DNA from: Datisca glomerata | Lineage: Eukaryota; Streptophyta; Magnoliopsida; Cucurbitales; Datiscaceae | DNA length: 64,000 bases | NCBI GenBank assembly: GCA_003255025.1 | Contig: QANY01004715.1 | Coordinates: forward strand, 786,501 to 850,500 | Direction of reading: 5' to 3' | Part shown: piece by piece, positions 46,396 to 58,474 of the stretch | Position numbering within the stretch: the first letter of the stretch is position 1 | How the letters are laid out: every line of letters starts with the position of its first letter | Position numbers and translations under genes: made by a program | Notes under the pieces: model-generated | What the model saw: the letters and a program-made list of their open reading frames with translations, nothing else | The model's database searches: none | What the model was told of the DNA's origin: nothing

Positions 46396-49300
46396 CTAAT
46401 CCACATCACTAAACCCACTAACTGAAAGAGATTTTACTGGTTTAAATAAAATACCATGATTGACAGTTCCCTTCAAGTATTTTAAGATACGTTTGCATGC
46501 TCTCCAATGTTCAGTAGTAGGAGCTTGTAAGTATTGACTGAACTTATTAACAGAAAAAGAAATATCAGGCCTGGTTAAAGTGAGATATTGTAAAGCTCCC
46601 AAAGTACTTTTGTATAAGGTTGGTTCTGTAAAAGGAGTTCCACCAGTAGGTGAGAGTTTGATAGAAAAACACATAGGTGTTGGACATGGCTACGAATCTA
46701 TCATGTGAGTTCTAGAGAGAAGATCCTTTATATACTTACTTTAATTATGATATAAACCATTGTGATCCATGTGTTCAAAACTAAGAAAGTAGTGAACAAA
46801 ACCTAATCTCTTAAAGGCAAACTTCTCGATGCAAATCTGAAATAATCTGACCAATAAGCTTCTTGCAGTTACCAGTAACTAAAATGTCATCAACATATAC
46901 AAGTAACAATACACTTTGTTGATCTTTTCTGTATATAAACATAGATGAATCTAATTTGGAGTTTGAAAACCTCTTTGGGATAGAGTGCTTTGAAGCTTAT
47001 CAAACCAAGCCTGAGAGACTTGTTTTAAACCATATAAAGCCTTGATCAATTTACAAATATAATCTTTCATACTAGGATGTTCAAATCATATTGGTTGATG
47101 TATATATACCTCTTCTTGAAGCTCACCATTTAGGAATGTATTATTTATGTCTATTTGCCATATATCCCAATTTAAAGTTACTGCTAAAGTAAGAATGATG
47201 CGAATTGTAGATGGTTTAGCAACTTGTATGTAAGCATCAAAGTAATCTACACCATAATTATGTTGTAATCCTTTTGCAACATGTCTAGCCTTATACTTGA
47301 GTATTGAGCCATTTGGATTGTGCTTAATTCTGAAAATCCATCTATCATGTATGGCATTCATATGACTAGATCTAGGAACAAGACGTCAAGTGTTATTAAG
47401 CGTCAGAGAATCATATTCTTCATGTAAGACCTTATTCCATTTAGGGTGTTCTAAAGTTGCTTGAACAGAAACTGGTTCACTGTCTAAGTCACTTACAGTA
47501 TATGAAAGGCATTTGGCTTAAAAATTCCATGTTTTGATCGTGTGATCGTGGGATGAGTGGATAAAGAAGGTGATGTAACTAGTAATATAGGTGGTTCAAA
47601 AAGTAAGCAAGGTGATTCAGTAGGCACAAAAGAAGTTTCTATAATAGGGAAATGATCATGTGAATTTGACTGACTAGGTACACTATTAGATGTAGGATCA
47701 TTTTGTGCATCTGGTGTGAAGTGTTGACTAGTGATGCGAGGTGTAGGAGAAGGCATATCCTCATGAGATGAGCAAAAAGGAACATTATTAATAGGAATTG
47801 AATTATTTGTGTTAGAAGAAACAGATTGAAGGTTAGGGTTAAGTACCTGGTTTTATGTAGCATTAATAGACTGAGAATCAGAAGAGGTAGCTTCACCATT
47901 CCAGCTTAAAGATGAAGTTGCATCAACTATATGATTATGCACAACATGCTTGAATATATTTGGAAAAATAAAAGGAGAATATGACTTCTTGTGAGAGAGA
48001 TTTTTGGAGCTTGTTAGAGATTGAAAAGGGAAGTCTGCTTCATTAAAAGATACACTTGTAGATTTTTTATCAAAGCATTTGTAACCTTTATGGTTGTCTG
48101 AATACCCTAAAAGACATATTGAGTAGTGTGAAAATCAAATTTGTGTTTATTATAAGCCATGTTAAAAGGAAAGCATGATGAACCAAAAGTTCTAATGAAG
48201 GTTAGATTTGGAGATTTGGAGTACACCATTTCAAATGGTGATTTATTGGACAAAGTAGGAGTTGGTAGTCTATTTATTATGTAAACAAACATGTGAAAAG
48301 CCTCCCTCCATAAAGTAATAGGCATTTTTACTGAGCTAGGAGAGTTAAACCAGTTTCCACTATTTGTCTATGCTTCATTTCCACTTTGCTATGTTGTTGG
48401 TGTAAACGTAGACAATGATGCCTAAAATGAATACCAAGTTGAGCAAAAACAGGTTTAAGATTTTTGAATTCCCCTCCCCAATCTGTTTGGAAGCTTTGAA
48501 TTTTGGTGTCAAATTGACTATCAACATACGCTTTGAACTGAATTACAGTACTTTAGATTTTAGACTTGAGTTTTAATGGGAAAATCTAGCAAAATCTCGT
48601 ATAATCATCTATAAAGTTGATTTAATACCTGAAACCATTAGATGATAAGATGGGAGAAGGACCCCATAAGTTTGAGTGTATAAACTCAAAAGGTTTACTG
48701 GTTTTGAGATTGGTAGAAGGAAAAGAAACTTTATGTGCTTTGCAAAATTGGCAAGCTTCATAGAAAAAAGGAACTTTAGAAGTGCATTTGACATATATGT
48801 TCTTTAACAGTAATGATAAAACTTGACTCGATGGATGTCTAAACCTTTGATGAAAAACACAAATGTTGTTATTGACACCAAAACTTTCAACATAGTCATT
48901 GTTTTTATTGATGACAGTAGCAAAATACACAGAGCTAGCATTGTTGCTTACATTGGGAAAATAAGTATTATGCAAAGAAGTACAATGCGAAGGGGAAACT
49001 GAATTACTAGCTACATAACAAACAGTAGCCTTATTTGTAGAATTGAAAAGCAAGGGAAGCTTTGTGTTGGCATGATTGATGATGAAGTGATATAGTCCAT
49101 CTTTAAGTGTGCTTGAAGAAGAACCTTCATGGAATTCTCATCCTTAATGAAACAAACAGAAGAGTCAAATGCCACAGTGACATTGTTATCACGAGTAAGT
49201 TGAGACACACTAAGCAAATTTCTAGTAATAAGAGGAACACATAGGATATCTTTAAGAGACAAAGACACTGGTTGTGTCTTGTCATGATGACCAGTAATGT

Positions 49301-50520
49301 TAGAAGCAGCTTTAGAGATAGAAATATTGGAATGACCTACATGAGATATAGGAAGATACTCAATATTGCTCACAACAACTTTGCCTTTGTCTTTGTAGTC
49401 ATTTTTTTCAAAGAGAGATTTTCAAGATCTGAAGTAATATGATTTGTAACTGCAGAATCCATGAACCATGATTATCACTTACTGATGAGAAAGAAGTAAA
49501 ATATGCAGAGGTTCCAAGGTTGGGTGATTGTTGAAACACAGGTTCATTTTGATTGTTGAGGTTAACAGAATGTGCTTGAGGTTGAGGATTGTACTTGGGC
49601 TGCTGAAAATCTGATTCAAAATGATTGTACAGTTGAATGAAGTATGGCCAATTCTTCTACAGAATTGACAAGTAGGTCTTGAGCCATTCCTTCCTCTACC
49701 ACGACCTCTACCTCTAAAAATTTGACTGTCTATGCCAAAAGAATAGCCTACACGTCCTCTTTTTCCATTGAAGAGTGTTATATTGGCATTTGCAGTAATA
49801 GTATTCTACTGAAAAAACCCTGAAGCTGAGTTATTTTGTTCAAGTCTCAACTCCTGACTTTGAAGCAAAAATTGAGCTTCTTGGATTATTACCAAATATT
49901 GTCTTGATGTTAAATTAATGACTACTGGATCATAGTCATTACCAAGTCCACCGAGATATACATTAAGAGCTCTTCATCATTGATAATTTATTCACAAGCT
50001 GACAAATTATATGCTAATGATCTCATTTTTAAGATGTAATCATTAATACTAAGAAAGACTTTTTTGATGGACTGAAGCTAAAACCTTAATTACAGTAACT
50101 TAGTTTTTGAGTTTGAGGTGAAAAGTCCTTCAAGAACTAACCATACTTCTGACGAAGATCCACATCTTACAACATGTCCAAGCATTGTTTCAGAAATTCT
50201 TGAAAGAAGCCAACTCATTATGAACTGATCTAGACGAAGCCATGACACAAAATCTGGATTTATAGCTGCAATAGACCTTGCAGCATCACTAGTTGTAACT
50301 TTTTTAACATATTAAGGAGGTGAAGCAACAATTTTGAGAATATACTTCTCCAAACCATAAGCTCTCACCGACAACATTATTTGAGAGTGCAAAAAATGTA
50401 GTTATTCCTATCGAGGTGAATAGTAATCAGAATTAGATTTTTAGGAATAGAACTAACCACTGAGGAAGAATCCTGAGATGTCTGAGACATAGTCGAGTTT
50501 GACGCCATAGACATAATTGA
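46396..50520 (-). pseudogene. Copia gag-pol polyprotein remnant
   Basis: From right to left: gag with an intact zinc knuckle CQFCRRIGHTSFNC (about 49625-49670), GAG-pre-integrase (NNICVFHQRFRHPSSQVL, about 48800), integrase core start (FEFIHSNLWGPSP), integrase C-terminal side (PITLWREAFHMFVYIINRL, 48260-48325), reverse transcriptase (KARHVAKGLQHNYGVDYFD, about 47250; catalytic YVDD kept at 46886-46897) and the polymerase/RNase H junction (LGALQYLTLTRPDISF, about 46570). Stops and frameshifts separate the pieces, so no full polyprotein is made. Confidence 0.88.
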
Positions 50521-50601
50521 AGAAAATATAGTGAACAGAAATATTGCTGAACAGCAGAGCCGAACATAGTAGAAACAATTAAGACGAGGGAGAGGAAACT
50601 A

Positions 50602-50613
50602 GCTCTGATACCA
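50602..50613 (-). other. Primer binding site for initiator tRNA-Met
   Basis: The minus strand reads TGGTATCAGAGC directly after the 5' LTR, matching the 3' end of plant initiator tRNA-Met, the primer used by most copia elements. Confidence 0.9.
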
Positions 50614-50855
50614 TGTTAAGATGAGGAAGATACAGTGATAGAAAGATAAAGAACACAGAGAGAAAGAATGAAGGAAGAGAGAGAGAGGGAGAGCTACGTT
50701 AAACTGTGCTTCTTCATTAACTTTGATAATGAGCTTAACAACACTATATATAGAAGAAAAGCTAACGACTAATAGAAACTGATAACTAACAAAACTAACT
50801 CTAACTGTATTGAGAGAAGATGAGCTAATGTTTTAGCTCATTACTATGCTTAACA
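50614..50855 (-). repeat. 5' LTR of the 5.2-kb copia element
   Basis: It starts TGTTAAGATGAGG and ends CTTAACA. CACTATATATAG near 50741 could be part of the LTR promoter. Confidence 0.92.
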
Positions 50856-50860
50856 CCTCC

Positions 50861-51344
50861 ATATAATTTCTCTATAGTGCGGGGAGGGGAGTGAAACTAA
50901 GAGTAAGAATGACCATACTTAAAAATGTTTTAGAGCGAATTTTCTCTTATAATTGAAGGGATGGATAGGTAAGAATTTGAGAAAAGTACATCAATGCCTT
51001 TTCTCTTTTGATAACGTGTCTATATGACTTTCTAACTTTCAAACTAAACAGCTTAATCTTTTAACCTTTAAAAACGTGACATATCTTCCAACACTGTTAA
51101 GTACTCCATTAAATTTGCTAATGTAAACGTAAATTAGAGAAAAAAATGGCACGTTGACTGAACGTTGAATCTTCACTCAAGCCACAATGCATTTTTGCTA
51201 AAAAAAATTGCAGTGTCTAAACTTCGATTTAGAGAGGACCATTAATTTGTTCTCATTCCCAATCCCCAACACCAACCAATTTATAATCTTAACACCTTAG
51301 GTAACTTATAAAAATCATATAAATACTAAACATAACATTCTAAA
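50861..51344. other. Spacer with possible Mutator end
   Basis: The stretch 50972-51140 ('gagaaaagtacatcaatgcc' and 'aaacgtgacatatcttcc') has the style of a Mutator-type terminal repeat, but no inverse partner was found in the window. No gene is supported. Confidence 0.35.
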
Positions 51345-51775
51345 ATGGCTCTCTCCTTCTCATCGTGGCCAAATCTGGCCGCGACTCTTCTTCACACAAC
51401 TGCGGTCGAGACCACATCTTTCTCTCGTAGTCGCGGCCAGGGCCGCGACTTCCCCTTACAGTCGCGGCCTTGGTCGCAACTATTCCTTAATCGCCTCGGC
51501 TGGAAGGTCACGACTTTGCCTTGTTGGTGCGGACAGTCCGTCGCGCCGGTCCCCTGCCACCGTCAACCACAACGTTGGCCAACGGTGTGAATTTAAACAA
51601 ATATATACTGAAAAATATAGTAGAAAAAATATTATTCTCAAATCTAATAAATTATCCAACGATTATCAAAATTCAAGAACTAAAAAAAAACATAAACATA
51701 GAAACACATATAATCATGGATCTAAAACTTAATTCTGATTCAACATTAGTTGCTCTAATACCACTTATTAGATTC
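51345..51775 (-). other. Orphan copia leader with primer binding site
   Basis: This aligns with the leader at 55460-55940: 'tggccaaatctggccgc', 'ggtcgcgact', and the ending 'gctctaataccact'. The last bases are the inverse of a TGGTATTAGAGC-type primer binding site beside an LTR. Its own gag is missing to the left, so this is the remaining edge of an otherwise lost element. Frames seen here reflect the GC-rich repeats. Confidence 0.7.
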
Positions 51776-52555
51776 AAAATCATTATCGGTACAAAACCAT
51801 ATCATACAAAATCTTATGATCTCATATGGAGCACAGAAAAAAATCAAATCAATTATAGAGCAGAAGCGTACATGAATCCATGACGATAGATCTTTATTTA
51901 GAGCCGAGCGGTTCGCCTTCAAGATCTACACAATTCTCTAACAGAGAGTCCCTTTTGATTAAGCCTCTTAGTTTTCTCTCTAACGATGAGATATTAGGGA
52001 GAATAGAATGGTTTTCCGTTAATCGTATTACCTGAGGACTATAACCACTTATAGATAATTTATCTTTTAATATTTCTATTTTAGCTCATCATAAAATATA
52101 AATTACTCTAAATTTTATACACATTAAAGGGTCAATAAACTATCAGATACATTAAAACTCTTATAATTATGTTTTACAAAAATAATCGAACGCGTCCAAC
52201 TTTGCCGTCATTACCGTAATATATCTATAACCAATCTGGACCATCAATCACACTGACATAGGATCAAAGCGGCCTTCGTTACATCGATCGTAACTCAACC
52301 AATCAATGGTCACGTATATCAATGCAATTGAATGACATGGATTATGATATGAATGTGTAGCATGGAAATTTCATGTAATGTGATCTTAACATACCTATTT
52401 CTAACTGGTCCTCCTTAAACCTTAGTGAGATCAAACTATAACTGAATCAGAGTGTGAATACCAAAGACTTTATTTCTATAGAAAATATCCTTAAATATTC
52501 ATAAACCAAAATAACTGAAAAAATATGTCTATAAAGAATAGCATCCAAAATCACA
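51776..52555 (-). repeat. Copia LTR shared by two tandem elements
   Basis: It begins TATTAGATTCAAAATCATTA (TG decayed to TA) after a primer binding site and ends before AACTCCCACTAAC (52556), the inverse of a GTTAGTGGGAG purine tract. It therefore has a leader on one side and a 3' end on the other. The part nearest 51776 matches 55941 and 17935; beyond 'cagatacattaaaac' (about 52163) it differs from the others. Confidence 0.65.
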
Positions 52556-54760
52556 AACTCCCACTAACACCGAATATTATCAAGCGATATGACACTCATA
52601 AGAGCAGTGTGCTCATGAAACTGTTTGGGTGACAATCTCTTAGTAAGCGGATTCGTAATCATGGAATTTGTTCTGATGTGCTCTATAGACAAATGTCCAC
52701 TCTGAACCCTTTCTTTAACAATCGAGAACTTGATATCTATGTACTTTGACTTTGTCGAGCTCATGTTGTTATTAGAATAAAATACTGTTGATTTATTGTC
52801 AAAAAATAACTTTAGTGGTCTTTGAATACTGTCCACTATGCGCAACCCCATGGAAAAATTTTGTAACTATATTCTGTGATTGGACGCCTCATAACATGCT
52901 GAAAACTCTGTTGCCATGGTAGAAAAGGCTATAAGAGACTGTTTAGCACTGCTCTAGGAGACAACGCCTCCAACAAGTAGAAAAATATAGCCCGATGTAG
53001 ATTTTATACTATCTTGGTATCCAGCGAAATTGGAGTCAGTATATCCAATGATGTCAATCTGATCCAATCTCTGATACTTGTGCATGTAGTCTTTTGTTCA
53101 CTGTAACTACCACAAGACCCGTTTAGCTGCTTTCCAATTGTCTATTCCTGGATTGCTTAAGTATATGTCCAATATCCCAGTCACGTATGCAATATCATGA
53201 CGTGTACAACCTTAAGCATACATTAGACTCCATACTACCAAGGCATAAGGAATCTTCTGCATTTCCTTCTCTGATACTGTCTTGATATGTTGTGTCGTTA
53301 GCAATGTCAGGGATGAAGTCCTGATCAATACTAATAACACATGTGGGAATATCAACATATTCCTCCTAAAAGATAAAATCCTTAACCACATCTCCTCTCG
53401 TACACTCGACATCCTCAAAGAACCGGGCATTTCCCGCCTAAAAAATGACCAAGTATTGGGATTATAACACTTGTACCCTCTGGATCTTTCAAAATATCCA
53501 ACAAAATAGCAATGCGTCGTCCTTATGTCCAGTTTATTTCATTAGGCCTATAAGGCCTTTCCCCAATTGGACATTTCCAAACGTGCAAAAGCTTTAAACT
53601 AGATTTCTTAATGGTCCAAAGTTCATATGTGGTCTTGGCAGTTACTTTAGTTAGACCTCTATTAAGGATATATGTCGCAGTCTTAAGTGCTTCACACTAG
53701 ATTTCTTAGTGGGCAAAGTCAGCATAGTGTATTGTGGGACGATACCGCATGACCTAATCCTTGTGCCATAATGTAGCCGAATTCTCACTAGTAAATTTTC
53801 TTTTAGTACCACATGTACTTACTCGCAGATACTCCTTAATTGAAGTAATTGTATCATGTAAATAAAGATTATCATAATCTGATAAATAACTGGAACCAAC
53901 CGAATTTGAATCATGAAACAAACCAAAGTTTCCTTCTCCAAATGAACAAACATAACCAGTTTTGTCCAAAATAGAAACAAAAATCAAATTTTGTCTAAAA
54001 GAGGGTACAATAAATGTTTTATTATGATTCAAATAAAATTCAGTCTTTAACAATAATCTAAATATCCTTATCGCCTCAATTTCAACTGTCTTGCGGTTGC
54101 CCACATAAATGTATCTTTCAACATCACTTGGCCTTTTGCAAGTGAAGCAACCCTAAGACACACTGATGTGAGTTATTATACTGGAATCTATCCACCACAT
54201 GTGTCTAGAAACCGAACTTAAACTAATCTCAGAACAAACCAAATTAAGAAGCATAAATTTCTTAGCACGTCAAGCCTGATAATTGGTGTATTGCTTCTTC
54301 TTATTCCCTTCAGCTCCATAGAAGTAACAACTATTAACTTCTGAGTCAACTAGTTTCTTTTGTTGTTTCTTGTGTCGTGTTGTATCCGCAACTACTTTAT
54401 CATTTTTCATTTTCTTTCCCTTGCCCTCATCCTAAGATGTAGAGGCCGGGTAAGCACTCTTTGTCTTATCATGTCACTCTTTCCTCTCCCTAAACACAGT
54501 ATGAGATGAGCACATTCAGAGATCAAGTCTCTTTCTAACAATTACAGCTCACCTTAATCTGTCTACACTGTACTAGAAGAGATATTAAAACTAGATACAC
54601 CACCAAGTCCTTAAAGAGTTCAAGTCTAAGTGCTTTCAACCTTGAAATAATGCGAGACATTTTCATAATGTACTCTCTGATATTATTTTTACCCTTATAC
54701 CTCATCGAAATTTGATCTGCCAATAGCATACCATTTTTTGCCTTTTCGTTCTTGACAAAC
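52556..54760 (-). pseudogene. Copia gag-pol remnant, same family as at 13.6-14.7 kb
   Basis: RNase H sequence lies at 52564-52851 (LFFDNKSTVFYSNNN, KSKYIDIKF). The polymerase/RNase H junction (IPYALVVWSLMYA and inverse coding of 'TRPDIAYVTGI') lies at 53060-53260, an integrase C-terminal piece (LLHVWKCPIGERPYRPNEI) near 53530-53600, GAG-pre-integrase with NENSATLWHK-like SENSATLWHK at 53754-54104, and gag (ISMRYKGKNNIREYIMKMSR) at 54535-54729. The integrase core and most of the reverse transcriptase are deleted, and frames are broken. Confidence 0.8.
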
Positions 54761-55940
54761 CACTTTTCAATATCTGCAAGAAAATCCTTAACCGTAGTAA
54801 TCTTTTCAGATATAGTGCCTCCCGAATGTTTCTAGAATATATATCTTTTCAGAGATAGCGACATGTTATTTCAACCAATTCATCTTAAAATATATAACAT
54901 ACTAATATTCGAATTTAAACCTTAAATTAATTGATAAACTATTAATTTTACGATCCTTAGAAAAATTATTTTGAACTTATTTTAACAAAAAATACGTAAA
55001 AAATTCAAAACAATTTATTTGATCAGCCTGAAACATTATTTTAAAATTATTTTAACCAAAAAATCTATAAAAATTCAAAACAAATTATTTGATAATCCTT
55101 AAAACTTGTTTTGAAACTATTTTAACCAAAAACTGAAAATAATCAAAACAATTTTTTGAAAATCTTTAAATTAATTAATTTTACTATCCCTAAAATTAAT
55201 TTAAAAATCAATTTAATTAATTGATCCATAAATTAATTTAATTAAATAATACTTAAAATTAATTAATAAAATAATAAAAAAAAATTATTTGAGATATCTG
55301 TGAGGGCTGGAATTCCCCAGCCCTTCCAGCGTACAACCTTTAATTTTTTTTAAGTCTTTCAGCTGTGGGCCTAGCCCACAGCTTGCCTTCATGTTCACAA
55401 GACAACCCGACCCGTGAACAAGTTAAACCCTAGGGCGAACACCTCCATAGTGATTGGCGGCCATGGATGTCGCACTTCTCACCGCAGTCGTGGCCGCGAC
55501 AATCGTTACCTCGGTGGCCACTGGCCGTCGCACTCCTCACAGTGGCCAAATCTGGCCGCAACTCTCTCCTTCTCGTCAAGGCCAGATCTGGTTGTGGTTC
55601 ACCTTCACGTCACAGCCAGATATGGTCGCGACTTCTCTTTACACAACCGTAGTCAAGGCCGCGACTTCCCCTTATAGTAGCGGCCTTGCCAGCTCAGACA
55701 GTCCGTTGCACCGGTCCCCTGTCACCGTCAGCCACAACGCTGGCCGGTAGTCCATATTTAAACAAATATATTCTGAAAAATACCATAGAAAAAATATTGT
55801 TCTCAAATCTAATAAATTGTCCAACAATTATCAAAATTCAAGAACTCCAAAAAAACATAAACATATAAACACATATAATCATGGATCTAAAACTTAAATC
55901 TGATTCTCAATGATTCAACATGAGTTGCTCTAATACCACT
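54761..55940 (-). other. Copia 5' internal region, leader and primer binding site
   Basis: Bases 54840-55290 are AT-rich and match 15090-15470. Bases 55310-55745 are GC-rich with repeated 'ggccagatctgg / ggtcgcgacttc' motifs. The leader ends 'gctctaataccact' (55927-55940), the inverse of the primer binding site. Open frames at 55414-55750 belong to this repeated leader and are not genes. Confidence 0.65.
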
Positions 55941-56218
55941 TGTTAGATTCAAAATCCTTATCGGTATAAACCGAATCGTATAAAACCCCAAGATCTCATG
56001 TTGAACATACTAAGAATCAAATCAATTATAGAACGAAAACGTACCTGAATCCATGATGATAGATTGTTGTTTAGAGCCGAGCGGTTGGCCTTCCACACCT
56101 AAATGATTCTCTAACAGAGAGTCCCATTTGATTAAGTCTCTCAATTTTCTCTTTAACGATGTGATATTAGGGAGAACTGAATGGTTTCCCGTTAATCGTG
56201 TGACCTGGGGGCCATAAC
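55941..56218 (-). repeat. 5' LTR of the copia remnant, first part
   Basis: It begins TGTTAGATTCAAAATC directly after the primer binding site and follows the family through 'gggggccataac', where it is cut by the CACTA-type insertion. The remainder is found at 61030-61255. Confidence 0.75.
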
Positions 56219-56223
56219 GGTTA

Positions 56224-56560
56224 GATGACGGGTAAAACCCGTCATTATAACCCTATATTGATGACTGACCGACTGTCATCTACCAGACGGTCATCTTTAG
56301 TTATTTAAAAAAACCATCATTGTAAGGGGGTACAATGACGGAGAATCCCCGTCAAAATAGGCCTACTGCGAAAAAGAGTTAGTTGACGGGGATTCTCTGT
56401 CAACAAAGGTTGCCACGAAAATGAGTTAGTTGACGGGGAATCCCCGTCAACTAAAGGGTGCCGCAAAATGGTATTATATGACGGGGATTTCATGTCATCT
56501 AATATACTACGAAAAGATGTTAGATGTCAAGGATTCCCCGTCATTAAAAAGTGCCAAAAA
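56224..56560. repeat. Palindromic tandem units of about 47 bp in the CACTA left side
   Basis: At least five units hold variants of GACGGGGAATCCCCGTC, at about 56329, 56385, 56432, 56478 and 56527. Each is self-complementary and they are separated by 'gttagttga' or 'gaaaa' spacers. Such clustered short motifs in subterminal regions are where CACTA transposases bind, but the motif differs from the TGACAG motif of the right end. Confidence 0.8.
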
Positions 56561-56792
56561 TTTAAAAATAAATTGTCATTGCAAGGCAAAAATTGCTTTC
56601 CCATGACACTTTACACGCACGAATAATCACAAGCGAGCAATTATTTAAATGAAAACCTATATTCATCATCTAAGATAATGCTGAAATGAGAAGAAATATA
56701 ATTGCATGCTAATTCAAGAACACAGATTATCATACGAATTGAATAAAAATAAAGAAAACCCACATAAGATTATGGTAAGAGAATATCATAAA

Positions 56793-56951
56793 AGGCAAAT
56801 CTCAAGGCTCCTACTTGCAGAAATCCACTTCAGGGATGGATTTAACAAGAGAGGCACTGCCGAGCAACTTGTTCTTCAAAAAGTGGCTGACCAGCTTCTC
56901 ATCAGTTGGATGGAGTCGGTATCCCATTATGTTTGAATCGAATTGCATCAT
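56793..56951 (-). pseudogene. NAC transcription factor fragment (NAC subdomain A)
   Basis: On the minus strand the reading is MQFDSNIMGYRLHPTDEKL, continuing VSHFLKNKLLG and SIPEVDFCK, which is the start of the DNA-binding NAC domain. The next codons align with the conserved YEPWDLP, but Tyr has become TAG and Trp has become TGA. Everything after this point (subdomains B to E) is absent. It is a captured exon piece inside the CACTA-type element and cannot encode a NAC protein. Confidence 0.88.
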
Positions 56952-58474
56952 TTTTCCTGCTTTTCCAATCTCAATCACATCAAATTTTAAATTATATCAA
57001 CATTGAACAGAATAAAGTTATGAACTAGAAATCGACATGAAATACTTGAAGTGGAACATCACACCTTCTAAAACTAAAAGCCATTATCAAACAGATCCAG
57101 CAAAGTTGCCAGTTTCCTTTAAACAAGCATTTTCATAACTCCAAAAACCAAGAATAAACCTTCATATGCGTAATTAACACTACCCCCAAGAAACCAACAA
57201 AAACAAAACAAGAAAGAAAATGAAATAAATCCCCAACCTCACCTTCTCCACGACCACAAATTCAATTCAAAGAATTAAATCTGATAAAGGTCAAAAGCAA
57301 AGCAAAAATAGATGAAAGTACAATTGCTATCGACAGTCAAAACTCTTTAGCAATTACAAAGTGAAAAGGTTTATGTAACGGAAAGCTTTTACAAACCTTG
57401 AATAAGCTACATACTAACTCTCAACACTACTTGTCTACATCACTGCTCAAAATTTAGAAGCAAACATAGAACAAGAAACCTTCTTACAAGGTAGAAACCA
57501 ACAAAAAAATAATGATCATCATCAGTGTTACTTCAAAGGAAAAAAATCCGCACACGGCGGACAACAATATAACTTACAAGAAGAAAAGGAATTTGAAGAA
57601 AGAACAATATCATAGTACAAATATTAGTGATGCTTAATATTAGTTATAACCTCTACCAGAACACATGGTTATTTAAAAAGACAAGAAAAAAACTCAAATA
57701 AAAATGTAAACTAGTGCATGGGTAACTAAAATTGTAAAACAATTAGGTGTTGACAAATCAATAAGTTGTAGAGAAGCTGTGTGAAACAATATGCAGCAGC
57801 ATCCACACAAACACAAGACTTAAATATTGATAATAAGGTACTTAATTCTTTAGTCACTGAAATTGCACTACTGGTAGTGTCCTTATTTATAAAAAAAAAC
57901 TTGCTCTAGGTGAACTCTTATTATTGATTGTGCAATAGTTAACAGGAAAGCAAATAAGGCCTAAAATGTAAAAAAATAGCATATTCTTCAATCATATACA
58001 CTAAGGCATAGATGCAATGTTGTAACTCATATTGAGAATAATACACATAAGAAAGAGAGAAATGTATTAAAATATAACAAAAACTCACTTACACAAGCAA
58101 GACTTAGCCTACATTCTTTTTATTCAAGCCATTGGAATCCATATCCAAACCAAAATTCACTATAAAGTAGTGAATTCAGTTAATGCTAAATAAATTTTAG
58201 GATAACTAATACATAGATAGTGTTGCAGTGGCATGCAAAGAGTCCAGTTAGCATCAGGAAATGATTAAATGGGTAGAAACAAAACAAAGATTTGCAACTA
58301 ACATATATATGACATTCGTTCTAAGATTTTACATCCTTAATCATTGAATGAAGAGGTAGTTTTCAAGCTTTTTAACAAGAGCTCACATCAGTTTTATCAG
58401 TTCTCCTCTACGTATATACAAAATTAGGAAGCCAAACTTTCTCTACTAAACTGATACTACAATCGAGCACTGAC

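Larger units (their letters stand above)
45695..50855 (-). mobile_element. Copia LTR retrotransposon, near full length, 5.2 kb
   Basis: Two LTRs of 243 and 242 bp (45695-45937, 50614-50855) both run TGTTAAGATG ... TTTAACA or CTTAACA. Flanks CCTCT (45690-45694) and CCTCC (50856-50860) are a 4/5 target duplication. A purine-rich tract (inverse of TGCCCCCTC at 45938) and a primer binding site (50602-50613) lie at the correct places. The order gag, integrase, reverse transcriptase, RNase H on the minus strand is that of copia. Coding frames are broken. Confidence 0.93.

Noticed and set aside
55414..55750. Three overlapping frames of 61 to 98 residues
   Set aside because: They fall in the GC-rich repeated leader of a copia element, and the equivalent leader at 51345 does not keep the same frame.
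56224..56560. Possible CRISPR-like array
   Set aside because: The units are degenerate palindromes without unique spacers of constant length, inside a plant transposon.
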